In this document: one piece after another, positions 1 to 8,510 of the stretch
Numbering within the stretch: the stretch's first letter is position 1
Layout of the letters: each line of letters begins with the position of its first letter
DNA from: UBA8514 sp034933685
GTDB taxonomy: Bacteria > Bacillota > Clostridia > Lachnospirales > Anaerotignaceae
NCBI GenBank assembly: GCA_034933685.1
Contig: JAYFNB010000012.1
Location: 1-64,000 of the forward strand
Direction of reading: 5' to 3'
DNA length: 64,000 bases
The notes under the pieces: generated by a model
Database searches by the model: none
What the model was told of the DNA's origin: nothing
The model's input: only the letters and a program-made list of their open reading frames with translations
Position numbers and translations under genes: made by a program

Positions 1-72
1 GCTCTTTTTGCCTTCCAGATAATCCTTGACCGCAGATAGTTTTTGTTCATATGTCTTTCCTTTTTGTGGCAT
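1..72 (-). CDS. IS3-family transposase N-terminus (partial)
   Basis: Twenty-four codons are visible, running off the left edge. The start MPQKGKTYEQKLSAVKDYLEG resembles the first helix of the helix-turn-helix OrfA protein of IS3-type elements, which binds the element's ends. An AGGAGG sits 8 bases before the ATG at 70-72. The rest of the gene, including any catalytic DDE part, is outside the window. The assignment rests on a short N-terminus plus the neighbouring terminal repeat, so the family is likely but not certain. Confidence 0.55.
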   Translation of the reverse strand, partial: MPQKGKTYEQKLSAVKDYLEGKKS

Positions 73-139
73 AAAAATGCTCCTCCTTAAAGCAAACAGT
101 TTTATTATTTTAACTGTCTACCATAAGGGGAGCATATCA
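1..139 (-). mobile_element. End of an IS3-type insertion sequence
   Basis: The left edge holds the 5' end of a transposase gene reading leftwards, preceded by a strong Shine-Dalgarno (AGGAGG). About 40 bases further out lies the sequence TGATATGCTCCCC on the minus strand, ending at 139. It looks like the terminal inverted repeat of the IS3/IS150 group, whose ends begin with TG. Only this end is inside the window, so whether the element is intact cannot be judged. The exact outer boundary at 139 is inferred from the TG..CA rule, not from a target-site duplication. Confidence 0.6.
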
Positions 140-301
140 GATTCTATTTTGGGCTTTTTTTTGCTCTATGTTTTCCAATTATTTCCGCTTTTAAATTGAA
201 TAATAATATGATACTATAAGCGTGTAACAATTATGTAACAACTACATAACATATTATTAATATTTGCATAGGAATGCAAAAGATGATTAGGAGGAAATAA
301 T

Positions 302-1282
302 ATGAAAAAATTAAACACAGCAATAATAACTTTAGCAGCGGTAATGTCTATGTCTGCAAGTGCAATGGCTGCACCATTATGCACAAACACATTAAACACA
401 AGCTTACAATCATGTAATTTAAGCACCAGTGTGCTGGCATGCACTTCTGGTTCTGCAAACTGCGACATCAATTCAATTTTAAATAGTAACTATGCAAGCA
501 ACGTTAAGGGTAGCATGCAATACTTTACAAACTTAGGGTGTAAATCCAACGCTGCTATTAAAACAAATGTAAATGAAAATTCAGAAAATGGTACAACCTG
601 CAATGATAAATCTTGCAACACTTCTACATGCACGGGCACAACATGTACTGATGCAACATGCAGTGATACAGCTTGTAAAGATACCACATGCAGTGGCACA
701 ACATGTAACGCTAGTGAAAGCAAAGCTACTGAATCAAAAACTGCTACAACAAATAAAACAGCTACACAAAGCAACACTTCCCAGAAGGCAACTACAGCTA
801 CTCCGACAGCAAGCAACCCTACAAAAACAAACACTACTGTAACAAACTCTGATACAACAAACACTAATGCAACTAAAACTAACACAACTAACACAACTAA
901 CACAACGAGCAACTCATCTGTGTCTGCTTATGCACAGGAAGTTGTAAACCTGGTAAATGCAGAACGTGCAAAAGAGGGTCTCTCTCCTCTTTCTATAGAT
1001 TCAAAAGTAACAGCTGCAGCACAGGTTAGAGCAACAGAAATTAAAACAAGCTTTAGCCATACTCGTCCTGATGGAAGAAGCTGTTTTACAGCCCTTGCTG
1101 AGGCAGGCGCAAGCTACAGCGGTGCAGGAGAAAATATTGCAATTGGTCAGAAAACACCAGCAGAAGTTGTAACTGCATGGATGAATTCTCCAGGTCATAG
1201 AGCTAATATTATGAAACCTAGCTTTAAATATATAGGTGTAGGTGTAAATGGAACAGCATGGGCACAGCTCTTTACATACTAA
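302..1282 (+). CDS. Secreted CAP-domain (YkwD/SCP-like) protein with cysteine ladder
   Basis: A 326-residue exported protein. Residues 1-23 form a signal peptide ending AMA. Residues 24-80 carry scattered cysteines. Residues 100-135 contain eight cysteines spaced exactly five apart (C100, 105, 110 ... 135) separated by Thr/Asp/Ser-rich tetrads. Residues 140-205 are a Thr/Asn/Lys linker with many TNTT units. Residues 208-326 are a CAP domain with the typical FSHTRPDGRSCF, GENIA and SPGHRANIM motifs. CAP proteins of this type in Firmicutes are extracellular or spore-associated, and their biochemical role is mostly unknown. The ATG follows AGGAGGAAATAAT at good spacing. It stands alone, with an imperfect hairpin downstream. 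The CAP call is firm; a spore-surface location is a guess. Confidence 0.85.
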   Translation: MKKLNTAIITLAAVMSMSASAMAAPLCTNTLNTSLQSCNLSTSVLACTSGSANCDINSILNSNYASNVKGSMQYFTNLGCKSNAAIKTNVNENSENGTTCNDKSCNTSTCTGTTCTDATCSDTACKDTTCSGTTCNASESKATESKTATTNKTATQSNTSQKATTATPTASNPTKTNTTVTNSDTTNTNATKTNTTNTTNTTSNSSVSAYAQEVVNLVNAERAKEGLSPLSIDSKVTAAAQVRATEIKTSFSHTRPDGRSCFTALAEAGASYSGAGENIAIGQKTPAEVVTAWMNSPGHRANIMKPSFKYIGVGVNGTAWAQLFTY

Positions 1283-1520
1283 TATTTATATATTTAATTT
1301 AACTAGAAAAATGAAATCTGAATTGGTAATTTAAACAAACCCGAAAGTTAGGCATTAAAACCATATAATCCTCCTTAAGTAGGCAAGGTAATTAACCAAA
1401 GTCTATTTAAGAAGGATTTTTATGTCTATACAAAAAATAGTGCTGGATTAAAAATTAAAATATCTGAAGAATGCTTTATGCTTGATTGGAAAGAAAATCA
1501 AAAATGTTTTTTTGAAAAAT

Positions 1521-1570
1521 AAAGACAAATATGAAAACCATCAATTAAATTGGATTTCATATTTGTCTTT
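1521..1570. terminator. Perfect 16-bp hairpin, probable bidirectional terminator
   Basis: The arms 1521-1536 and 1555-1570 are perfectly complementary, and the stem is flanked by A and T runs. It lies between the convergent CAP gene and the small zinc-ribbon-like gene at 1741, so it could end transcription from both sides. Being AT-rich, the stem is weaker than its length suggests. Confidence 0.5.
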
Positions 1571-1609
1571 ACATACTGCATAGTCATACATATGTTACAG
1601 ATTACATTG

Positions 1610-1693
1610 TTAAGAAGCCATAGAAAAATATTTATTTTCCACGCATTTCTGACGTTTGTCTCCTTCTTCCTCATAATCCAATAAAATAAGCAT
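1610..1693 (-). CDS. Possible 27-aa small ORF (low confidence)
   Basis: A short minus-strand ORF, beginning MLILLDYEEEGDKRQK. Its only ribosome-site candidate is AAGG nine bases upstream. It is listed because its upstream DNA (1705-1721) repeats 17 bases of the yerC promoter region exactly, so transcription here is plausible. Codon content looks coding-like, but the length is too small to judge. It may equally be the remnant of a longer gene. Confidence 0.2.
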   Translation of the reverse strand: MLILLDYEEEGDKRQKCVENKYFSMAS

Positions 1694-1740
1694 TTCTAAA
1701 GCCTTTTTAACATTTTACAGCCGTAGAGCAAAGTCAAATT

Positions 1741-1989
1741 TTAAATTAAACTATTTTCCTTCACCTTAATTGCAAAACCAGCGGTAAACTTGTCCCAGCA
1801 TTGTTCACAAATATCTACATTTTCTTCTGTTCCATCTTTTCCAGAGGTATAGCCCCAATGTTTTTCTACGTGTATAAAATCCTCAAAATAGCCATGATTG
1901 TCAGTTTTTAGCTTTCTTCCGCAAACATTACAGTAAATATCTCCAATAACTTCCGTTTCCTGAATTCTTTTTTCTGTTTTTATCAACAT
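1741..1989 (-). CDS. Small zinc-ribbon-like hypothetical protein
   Basis: An 82-residue protein with two CxxC pairs: CNVCGRK at about residues 20-26 and CEQCWDK at about 61-67, separated by a conserved-looking HVEKHWGYTSGKDG segment. The four cysteines could bind one zinc ion. No enzyme motif, signal peptide or membrane segment is visible. Similar small proteins occur as hypothetical proteins in clostridia, but no function is known to me. The start has GGGG nearby as a ribosome site. It is transcribed alone, and an insertion or decayed region lies downstream. Confidence 0.6.
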   Translation of the reverse strand: MLIKTEKRIQETEVIGDIYCNVCGRKLKTDNHGYFEDFIHVEKHWGYTSGKDGTEENVDICEQCWDKFTAGFAIKVKENSLI

Positions 1990-2091
1990 AATCCCCCCGT
2001 TTCTGTTATAAAAATTTTATCACAAAATACGTAAAAAACCTATATATAAAATTTAGCTTTGATGTTAAAATAATGCAGTAGGAAGAAACGG

Positions 2092-3015
2092 GTGGTTAAT
2101 ATGACCAATATATTAGATATGACAAACTGCACAATCTGCCCAAGACAATGTATGGTAAACCGTACCCTTAACCCCTCGGGTTTTTGCAAAAGCTCATTTA
2201 TGCCTAAGGTGGCCTTAGCAAGTGTACATCGCTTTGAAGAGCCATCAATAAGTGGCACAAAGGGCTCTGGAACTGTGTTCTTTTCGGGTTGTAACATGAG
2301 TTGCGTTTTTTGCCAAAATTATAATATAAGTCAGGATAATATCGGCATTACCCTAAGTATTGAAAATCTTGCAGACACCTTTATTGCGGAGCAAAACAAA
2401 GGTGTCCATAACCTGAATCTGGTCTCGGCGGCCCAGTATCTATCCCAGGTTAAGCAGGCATTAATTTTGGCGAAAGAAAAAGGGCTTACTATACCTGTTA
2501 TATATAATTCCAACGGGTATGAACGTGTTGAGGCACTAAAATGCCTTGATGGGCTTGTAGATGTCTATCTACCAGACATAAAATATTTTGATAATACCCT
2601 TGCAGAAGAATATTCTGCTGCACCAAATTATTTTGAAACTGCAACGAAGGCAGTTTTAGAAATGTATCGCCAAACTGACATAAATAAATTTGACAAAGAT
2701 GGCATAATAACAAAGGGTGTTATTGTGCGCCACCTAGTGCTTCCGTGGCAAAAAGATGACAGCAAAAAAATTCTTTGGTGGATTAAAGAAAATTTAGGAG
2801 ATAATGTTTATGTATCTTTAATGAGCCAATATACACCAATGTATAAAGCTAGGGAAATTAAAAAACTTAACCGTAAAATAACAACATATGAGTATAATTC
2901 TGTTATAGATTACTTTTTTGAAATAGGATTAAAAAACGGCTACATGCAGGCACGCACTTCCGCTCAAAGTAGCTATACACCAGAATTTGACCTTAGTGGA
3001 ATAAAAGGAGTTTGA
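2092..3015 (+). CDS. Radical SAM protein, PflA/PflX-like (COG1313 type)
   Basis: A 307-residue protein with the radical SAM cluster motif in GCNMSCVFCQNYNIS (CxxxCxxC), preceded by a second cysteine cluster CTICPRQC near the N-terminus. The order Cys-rich N-terminus, radical SAM core, then a VRHLVLPWQ segment matches the PflX/COG1313 family. That family resembles pyruvate formate-lyase activases, but the targets are unknown. No pyruvate formate-lyase gene is nearby. The reading frame opens with GTG at 2092; an ATG three codons later at 2101 has GGGTGG in front and may be the true start. The gene ends two bases before pepT begins, so the two are probably cotranscribed. Confidence 0.8.
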   Translation: MVNMTNILDMTNCTICPRQCMVNRTLNPSGFCKSSFMPKVALASVHRFEEPSISGTKGSGTVFFSGCNMSCVFCQNYNISQDNIGITLSIENLADTFIAEQNKGVHNLNLVSAAQYLSQVKQALILAKEKGLTIPVIYNSNGYERVEALKCLDGLVDVYLPDIKYFDNTLAEEYSAAPNYFETATKAVLEMYRQTDINKFDKDGIITKGVIVRHLVLPWQKDDSKKILWWIKENLGDNVYVSLMSQYTPMYKAREIKKLNRKITTYEYNSVIDYFFEIGLKNGYMQARTSAQSSYTPEFDLSGIKGV

Positions 3016-3017
3016 TT

Positions 3018-4229
3018 ATGAAAACAGTTACCCAACGATTTATAAAATGTACTGCCCTAAATACTATGTCCAATGAAGATTCCAAATCTTGTCCAAGCAC
3101 GCGTTCTCAGCTTATTTTCGCTTACTATATTGCAAAAGAATGCCAAAAAATAGGCCTTAGTGATGTAAAAGTAGATAAAAATGGATATGTTACAGCGCGT
3201 TTACCAAAAAATGCTGAAGGTTTCAATAAAATAGGTTTTATTGCCCATATGGATACAAGCCCCGATGCATGCGGAGAAAATATTACTCCTGTTATAACTG
3301 AAAAATATGACGGCACATCCATACCCCTTTATGGTATTGTGCTGTCCCCTGAAAAGCACCCAGAACTTTTAGATTATATTGGTCAAGATATAATTTCCAG
3401 TGACGGAACTACCCTTTTAGGTGCAGATGATAAAGCTGGTATTGCAGAAATTCTTACAGCAATGGAACAGCTTTTGGCACACCCAGAAATTGAACACGGT
3501 GATATAGCTATTGCTTTTACACCTGACGAAGAAATTGGCAGAGGTGCAGACTTTTTTGATGTTGAGGAATTTAACTGCGATTTTGCCTACACCGTAGATG
3601 GTGGAGAAATCGGAGAATTGGAATATGAAAATTTTAACGCCGCAAGAGCAAAAATAAACATCAATGGTTTAAATGTTCACCCGGGTTCTGCAAAGGGCAT
3701 TATGAAAAATGCAGCTCTCATCGGCACAAAGCTTGCCGCCCTTTTGCCAGCAGACGAAACCCCATCAAAAACATCTGGTTATGAAGGTTTCTACCACCTT
3801 ACCTGCTTTAATGCAACTACAAATAACTGCAAAATGGCTTACATTATAAGAGATTTTGATAAAGAGAACTTTGAAAAACGTAAAACAACATTATCCAATA
3901 TTGTTGCAGAACTTAACGAAAAATATGATAACATAATTGAACTGAATATTTATGATGAATACTATAACATGATAGAAAAAATTGAACCTTGCATGCACAT
4001 AATAGACCTTGCAAAAAAAGCAATGGAGGAATGTGGAGTTACTCCTATTATTCGCCCAATACGTGGTGGAACAGATGGTGCAAGACTTAGTTATATGGGT
4101 TTGCCTTGCCCGAACATTTTCACTGGTGGTCATAATTTCCATGGAGTATGTGAGTTTATACCTGTGCAAAGTATGGAAAAAGCTGTAGATGTAATAATAA
4201 AAATTGCGCAGCTTGCAAAAAAACCTTGA
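3018..4229 (+). CDS. pepT: Peptidase T (tripeptide aminopeptidase)
   Basis: A 403-residue cytosolic M20 metallopeptidase that releases the N-terminal residue of tripeptides. The zinc-ligand regions are visible: HMDTSPDACGEN, GADDKAG, PDEEIGRGADFFD and, near the C-terminus, GGTDGARLS and GGHNFHGVCEF, all characteristic of PepT. Length matches the family (about 405-410). I chose the ATG at 3018, seven bases after AAAGGAG, rather than the in-frame TTG at 3012. It follows the radical SAM gene with a two-base gap. No hairpin terminator is evident before the T-box that follows. Confidence 0.95.
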   Translation: MKTVTQRFIKCTALNTMSNEDSKSCPSTRSQLIFAYYIAKECQKIGLSDVKVDKNGYVTARLPKNAEGFNKIGFIAHMDTSPDACGENITPVITEKYDGTSIPLYGIVLSPEKHPELLDYIGQDIISSDGTTLLGADDKAGIAEILTAMEQLLAHPEIEHGDIAIAFTPDEEIGRGADFFDVEEFNCDFAYTVDGGEIGELEYENFNAARAKININGLNVHPGSAKGIMKNAALIGTKLAALLPADETPSKTSGYEGFYHLTCFNATTNNCKMAYIIRDFDKENFEKRKTTLSNIVAELNEKYDNIIELNIYDEYYNMIEKIEPCMHIIDLAKKAMEECGVTPIIRPIRGGTDGARLSYMGLPCPNIFTGGHNFHGVCEFIPVQSMEKAVDVIIKIAQLAKKP

Positions 4230-4254
4230 TTTTATATTTTTTTCATGTTAACAT
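4226..4254 (+). promoter_or_regulatory. Candidate sigma-A promoter for tyrS
   Basis: TTGATT (4226-4231) and TAACAT (4249-4254) are separated by 17 bases. The -35 overlaps the pepT stop codon. This places the transcript start just before the T-box leader. Confidence 0.5.
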
Positions 4255-4261
4255 ACCGTCA

Positions 4262-4507
4262 TGTGAATATTAAGCAACGACTGAGTTGACGGATTTCCGT
4301 TGGGTTGTTATAGGTTACAAATTCAGAGAGTAAATCGGTTGGTGAAAGATTTACAGTACTAAAACAACAAATTACCGCTCACAGCTTTCGGCATTAAACC
4401 GCCGACGGTCGCCCGATAAAGCAATTAAGGCGTGTATTTTTTGCACGCAAACTAAGGTGGTACCACGGGTTCTCTCGTCCTTTATAGGATTAGAGGCCCT
4501 TTTTTTG
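4262..4507 (+). promoter_or_regulatory. T-box riboswitch (tyrosine)
   Basis: The leader has the hallmark T-box sequence AAGGTGGTACCACGG at 4454-4468, the AGAGAG (4325-4330) and GGTGAAAG (4341-4348) elements of Stem I, and a terminator stem at about 4467-4500 followed by T7. GTTGTT before and AACAAC (4363-4368) after the distal part can pair, which puts TAC at 4373-4375 in the specifier position. This fits tyrosine and the downstream tyrS gene. Uncharged tRNA-Tyr would stabilise the antiterminator. The specifier assignment is tentative; the T-box itself is certain. Confidence 0.93.
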
Positions 4508-4564
4508 TACACCCTAATAAGCAATGCGGTAATGACTATATTAATTTGAAAAGGAGAATTTAAA

Positions 4565-5791
4565 ATGAAAAACGTGTTTGAAGTATTGGAAGAAAGAGGC
4601 TTTATTGAACAGATGACCCATGAAGTCGAAATAAGAGAGCTTTTTGAGAAAGAAAAAATAACTTTTTATATTGGCTTCGACCCTACTGCAGACAGCCTTC
4701 ATGTTGGACATTTTCTTACAGTAATGGCAATGGCACATATGCAGCGTGCTGGTCATCGCCCTATCTGCCTTATGGGTGGTGGCACTGGTATGATTGGCGA
4801 CCCAACAGGAAAAGCAGATATGCGTAAAATGATGACCACTGAAACCATTGATTACAACGTAGAGTGCTTTAAAAAACAGCTTTCCCACTTCATTGATTTT
4901 ACAGACGATAAAGCTATTATTGTAAACAATGCAGATTGGATTAGAAGTCTTAATTATATTGATTTTCTTCGTGAAATAGGCGTTCATTTTTCTGTTAACC
5001 GAATGCTTACTGCTGATTGCTTTAAAACAAGAATGGAAAAAGGTCTTTCTTTCCTTGAATTTAACTACATGCTTATGCAAGCAAATGACTTTCTTGAATT
5101 AAATAAAAAATACGGCTGCGTTATGCAGCTTGGTGGTAATGACCAGTGGAGTAATATTATTGCTGGTGTAGACCTTATTAGACGTAAAGAAGCAAAACCA
5201 GCCTTTGGTATGACTTTCCAGCTTTTAACCAACAGCGAGGGTAATAAAATGGGAAAAACAGAAAAAGGTGCAGTTTGGCTTGATCCAGAAAAAACATCTC
5301 CATACGAATTTTACCAGTACTGGAGAAACATTGGCGATAAGGATGTTGAAAAATGTCTTGCTCTCCTCACTTTCCTGCCTATGGAAGAGGTTCGTCGTTT
5401 AGGTGCGCTTAAAGACAGTGAAATAAATAAAGCAAAAGAAGTTCTTGCATTCGAGCTTACAAAAATTGTTCATAACGAAGAAGAAGCAACAAAAGCACAG
5501 CAAGCTGCCCGTGCATTGTTTGAAGGCGGTGCGGCAGGCGGTTCAATACCTGAAACCGAAATTTCCACAGCAGAGTTCGGCGAAGGTATGGATATTTTGA
5601 CTATGCTTACAACAGTTGGTCTTTGTGCATCACGTGCAGAAGGCAGACGTCTTGTTCAGCAAGGCGGCTTAAAGATGAATGATGCTAAAGTTGAAAGCTT
5701 TGACATTGTTGTTAAAAAAGATGATTTTAAGAACGGTATAATTATGCTTCAAAAGGGCAAAAAAGTATTTCATCAGGTTAAATTAGGATAA
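4565..5791 (+). CDS. tyrS: Tyrosyl-tRNA synthetase
   Basis: A 408-residue class Ic synthetase that charges tRNA-Tyr. The HIGH-type motif is HVGHF within DSLHVGHFLTVMAMAH, and the KMSKS-type motif is KMGKT in EGNKMGKTEKGAVW. The ATP-pocket GGGTGMIGDPTGK and the tyrosine-binding GGNDQWSNI are present. The C-terminus (about 340-408) is an S4 RNA-binding domain with ASRAEGRRLVQQGG. Length and motifs match bacterial TyrS type 1. The ATG follows AAAGGAGAA. Expression is controlled by the T-box leader and ended by the hairpin at 5799-5832. Confidence 0.97.
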   Translation: MKNVFEVLEERGFIEQMTHEVEIRELFEKEKITFYIGFDPTADSLHVGHFLTVMAMAHMQRAGHRPICLMGGGTGMIGDPTGKADMRKMMTTETIDYNVECFKKQLSHFIDFTDDKAIIVNNADWIRSLNYIDFLREIGVHFSVNRMLTADCFKTRMEKGLSFLEFNYMLMQANDFLELNKKYGCVMQLGGNDQWSNIIAGVDLIRRKEAKPAFGMTFQLLTNSEGNKMGKTEKGAVWLDPEKTSPYEFYQYWRNIGDKDVEKCLALLTFLPMEEVRRLGALKDSEINKAKEVLAFELTKIVHNEEEATKAQQAARALFEGGAAGGSIPETEISTAEFGEGMDILTMLTTVGLCASRAEGRRLVQQGGLKMNDAKVESFDIVVKKDDFKNGIIMLQKGKKVFHQVKLG

Positions 5792-5798
5792 AACAAAA

Positions 5799-5832
5799 AC
5801 AAACTAGCCATTTTTAATAGTGGCTAGTTTGT
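5799..5832. terminator. Bidirectional intrinsic terminator
   Basis: A perfect 12-bp stem (5799-5810 with 5821-5832), a 10-base loop and T-runs on both strands, placed between the convergent tyrS and SpoU methyltransferase genes. Confidence 0.88.
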
Positions 5833-5871
5833 TTTTTCTTCTGCTAAAGAAAATATTTACCCAATTTATAA

Positions 5872-6657
5872 TTACAGCCTTTGCCTTACAACCTCATACA
5901 TAAGAACTCCTGCCGCAATTGAAGCATTAAGGCTTTCTGCTTTACCTGGCATAGGTATTTTAACATATGAATCTGCCAATTTTGCCACTTTATCGCTTAA
6001 TCCCCTTGCCTCATTACCTATTATAAAAGAGCATCCTTTTATAAGATTAAAACTGTAAGGATATTTCTGTCCTCTTAAATGCGCCGCATATATTGTAATA
6101 CCTTTATCTTTCAATTTTTGTACACATTCTTCTATATCAACATCACTTATAACAGGCAGGTGAAAAACTGAACCCATTGTGCTTCGCAATACCTTTGGAT
6201 TGTATACATCTACACTTCCCTTGGATAAAAACACGCCATCACAACCGCATGCATCGGCAGTCCGCACTACAGTTCCTAAGTTACCAGGGTCATTAAGTTC
6301 TTCGACAATTATAAAAAATCCATTTTCTCCAACACTATCAATCACCTGTTCAATGGAATTTTTCTTTTGCCTTATAACTGCAAGTAGTCCCTGTGGATTT
6401 GCAGTATCACTTATTTCCTTAAAAAGTTTATCTGACACAAGATGTACTATAGCTCTTTTTTCAAACACTGTTAAATCAATTTCTGCCTCAAAGCTTTCAG
6501 AAACTGCGTACAGCATTATATCGTAGTCCTCTGGTATTTCCTCTACAAACCTTAACCCCTCAGCAACAAAAAGACCTAACTTATCCCTATCCTTTTTAGA
6601 TTTAAGTGAATTAATTAATTTAATTGTTTTGTTTTGACTGCTGTCTATCATTTTCAT
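5872..6657 (-). CDS. SpoU/TrmH-family RNA 2'-O-methyltransferase
   Basis: About 261 residues. The N-terminal 90 residues resemble the RNA-substrate-binding domain of these enzymes. The C-terminal SPOUT knot shows motif 1 NDPGNLGTVVRTADACG, motif 2 FIIGNEARGLS and motif 3 IPMPGKAESLNASIAAGV, including the conserved Arg and Asn. Such enzymes methylate ribose in 23S rRNA or tRNA using SAM; the exact target cannot be told from sequence. The frame is open to 6696, but ATG at 6657 (MKMIDSSQ) is the more natural start; ATG at 6651 is also possible. It is divergent from aroC. Confidence 0.9.
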   Translation of the reverse strand: MKMIDSSQNKTIKLINSLKSKKDRDKLGLFVAEGLRFVEEIPEDYDIMLYAVSESFEAEIDLTVFEKRAIVHLVSDKLFKEISDTANPQGLLAVIRQKKNSIEQVIDSVGENGFFIIVEELNDPGNLGTVVRTADACGCDGVFLSKGSVDVYNPKVLRSTMGSVFHLPVISDVDIEECVQKLKDKGITIYAAHLRGQKYPYSFNLIKGCSFIIGNEARGLSDKVAKLADSYVKIPMPGKAESLNASIAAGVLMYEVVRQRL

Positions 6658-6778
6658 CACCCACACAATTATATCATAAATCTCTAAAATCCTCAAAAAC
6701 TTTATTATAAAGCAATTTTAAATTTCTTTGCCTAAACCACTTCTTTATGCTAAAATATCAAAATGAGGTGAAGATAAA

Positions 6779-7879
6779 ATGTCAGGTTCAATATTTGGTA
6801 AAGTATTTCAGGTATCCACGTGGGGTGAAAGCCATGGCAAAGCCTTGGGTGTTGTCATTGACGGCTGTCCATCTGGTATACCTTTATGTGAAGAAGATGT
6901 ACAGCGCGACATGGATTTAAGAAAACCAGGTTCAAATAAATATGGCACGAAACGTTCTGAAAGCGATGAAATACACATTCTTTCAGGAGTGTTTAACGGT
7001 AAAACCACAGGTACTCCTATATCAATTGCGGTTTATAATCAAGACCAACAATCTAAGGATTACAGCCAAATTTCGTCTGTTTTTCGCCCTGGTCATGCAG
7101 ACTATACATTTGAGGTAAAATATGGTTTCCGTGATTACCGAGGTGGCGGACGTTCATCAGGACGTGAAACTTTAAGCCGTGTAGCCGCAGGTTCGGTTGC
7201 AAAAGCTGTGCTTAAACAGTTGGGAATATCCATACTAACCTATACGCACTCCGTAGGCACGATTTCCATAAGCCACAGCAATTTCAATGAATCTGAGATT
7301 TTAAATAATGCCCTTTTTATGCCTGATAAACAGGCTGCTGAAAAAGCTTCTGCATACCTTGATGAGTGCATTAAAAACAATGACTCCGCAGGCGGTGTTG
7401 TGGAATGTGTTGTAAAAGGATTGCCAGTTGGCATTGGTGAGCCTGTGTTTGATAAGCTTGATGCAAACCTTGCAAAAGCAATGTTTTCCCTTGGTGCAGT
7501 AAAAGGCTTTGAGATTGGGATTGGTTTTAATGCATCTAAAATTAATGGCTCTGAAAACAATGACTCTTTCTTTGCTGACCAAAACAGAAAAATTGCAAAA
7601 ACAACAAACAATTCAGGCGGTGTTCTTGGAGGCATGAGCGATGGTTCTCCTTTGATTTTCAGAACAGCTTTCAAGCCCACGCCATCAATAGCTCAGTCAC
7701 AAAAAACAGTGACAAACGCAGGTGAAAATACTGAAATTTCCATTAAAGGCCGCCATGACCCAATAATTGTTCCTCGTGCAGTAGTTGTAGTAGAAGCAAT
7801 GGCAGCAATAACAATAGTTGACTTGCTTTTTCAAAATATGTACTCAAACATAGATAATATAAAAAAAATTTACTCATAA
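6779..7879 (+). CDS. aroC: Chorismate synthase
   Basis: A 366-residue enzyme converting 5-enolpyruvylshikimate-3-phosphate to chorismate, the last common step of aromatic amino acid synthesis; it needs reduced FMN. The three family signatures are present: GESHGKALGVVIDGCPSG near the N-terminus, the GFRDYRGGGRSSGRET region with RPGHADYTF just before it, and RHDPIIVPRAV near the C-terminus. The ATG follows GAGGTGA. It stands apart from other shikimate genes, followed 44 bases later by a small membrane protein gene. No terminator is obvious between the two. Confidence 0.96.
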   Translation: MSGSIFGKVFQVSTWGESHGKALGVVIDGCPSGIPLCEEDVQRDMDLRKPGSNKYGTKRSESDEIHILSGVFNGKTTGTPISIAVYNQDQQSKDYSQISSVFRPGHADYTFEVKYGFRDYRGGGRSSGRETLSRVAAGSVAKAVLKQLGISILTYTHSVGTISISHSNFNESEILNNALFMPDKQAAEKASAYLDECIKNNDSAGGVVECVVKGLPVGIGEPVFDKLDANLAKAMFSLGAVKGFEIGIGFNASKINGSENNDSFFADQNRKIAKTTNNSGGVLGGMSDGSPLIFRTAFKPTPSIAQSQKTVTNAGENTEISIKGRHDPIIVPRAVVVVEAMAAITIVDLLFQNMYSNIDNIKKIYS

Positions 7880-7923
7880 TTTAATTTTGGTGCGCATATC
7901 TTTTTGTACAAGGAGGTATTGCC

Positions 7924-8442
7924 ATGAAAGCTAAAAACTCACACACAAGGCAGATAATACTTTTAATTATCTGTCTTTTTTTTGCACTAGGGGTATTAAT
8001 GGGAACGTTTTTTTCCATTAAATATAATATAAACCCTCCAAATGTAACTGCACCACAATCAATGCCGCAGGCCCTTTTTGTATTTGGTAAATTTGTGTTT
8101 GCAATTTGGCTAATAGGTTTTTTCCCATTTGGAATATTTTTTGTGCCACCTTTAGCTGCCTTTTGCGGGTATAGTTATGGAATATCTTCCACATCGTTTT
8201 TGCTCTCTAAAAATTTAGCAATGTTTGCACGCTTTTCTGCAATATATTTGCTTTATACAATGGCTCTTATGTTAAGTGCCTGCGCCTCAATGCATTTATG
8301 TTTTAATACATACAAAAACAGTAAAAATTCTAAAGAAACACTTCCAAGGGAAAGGCAACGAATACTTATTGAATACATAATAATTTTATTAATTTCAGTT
8401 CTGCCACTAAGTTTAGGTGTTGGATTAGAGTTTTTTGCCTAA
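7924..8442 (+). CDS. Membrane protein, SpoIIM-like
   Basis: A 172-residue membrane protein with about four hydrophobic segments (roughly 11-32, 57-83, 95-118 and 146-168) and no soluble domain. The layout MGTFF after the first segment, plus the position directly upstream of xerD, matches stage II sporulation protein M, which lies close to xerD/ripX in Bacillus and many clostridia. SpoIIM works with SpoIID and SpoIIP in septal peptidoglycan thinning during engulfment. Sequence similarity is weak by eye, so the assignment depends mostly on size, topology and gene order. The ATG follows AAGGAGGTATTGCC. Confidence 0.55.
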   Translation: MKAKNSHTRQIILLIICLFFALGVLMGTFFSIKYNINPPNVTAPQSMPQALFVFGKFVFAIWLIGFFPFGIFFVPPLAAFCGYSYGISSTSFLLSKNLAMFARFSAIYLLYTMALMLSACASMHLCFNTYKNSKNSKETLPRERQRILIEYIIILLISVLPLSLGVGLEFFA

Positions 8443-8510
8443 AAATATATAAAATATTTCAAAATAGTTAAAAAATCTTTAATTTTCAGTAAATTTTAAG
8501 TAAAAAAACA

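Larger units (their letters stand above)
1283..1740. other. Intergenic region with two hairpins and possible gene remnants
   Basis: No convincing full gene is present. An imperfect inverted repeat lies at about 1366-1418 and a perfect 16-bp one at 1521-1570. Between them, the plus strand has a 40-odd-codon open stretch without a start codon, ending in a stop at about 1522; it could be the tail of a decayed gene. On the minus strand a 27-codon ORF at 1610-1693 has only a weak ribosome site. Upstream of it, 1705-1721 is identical over 17 bases to 40066-40082 in front of the YerC gene. Confidence 0.5.

Noticed and set aside
490..912. Long minus-strand open frame opposite the CAP gene
   Set aside because: It is a Val/Leu-rich mirror of the repetitive Thr/Asn/Cys coding region and lacks a ribosome site.
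1388..1522. Plus-strand open stretch ending near 1522
   Set aside because: It has no start codon or ribosome site; at most it is a remnant, so it is mentioned only in the gap entry.
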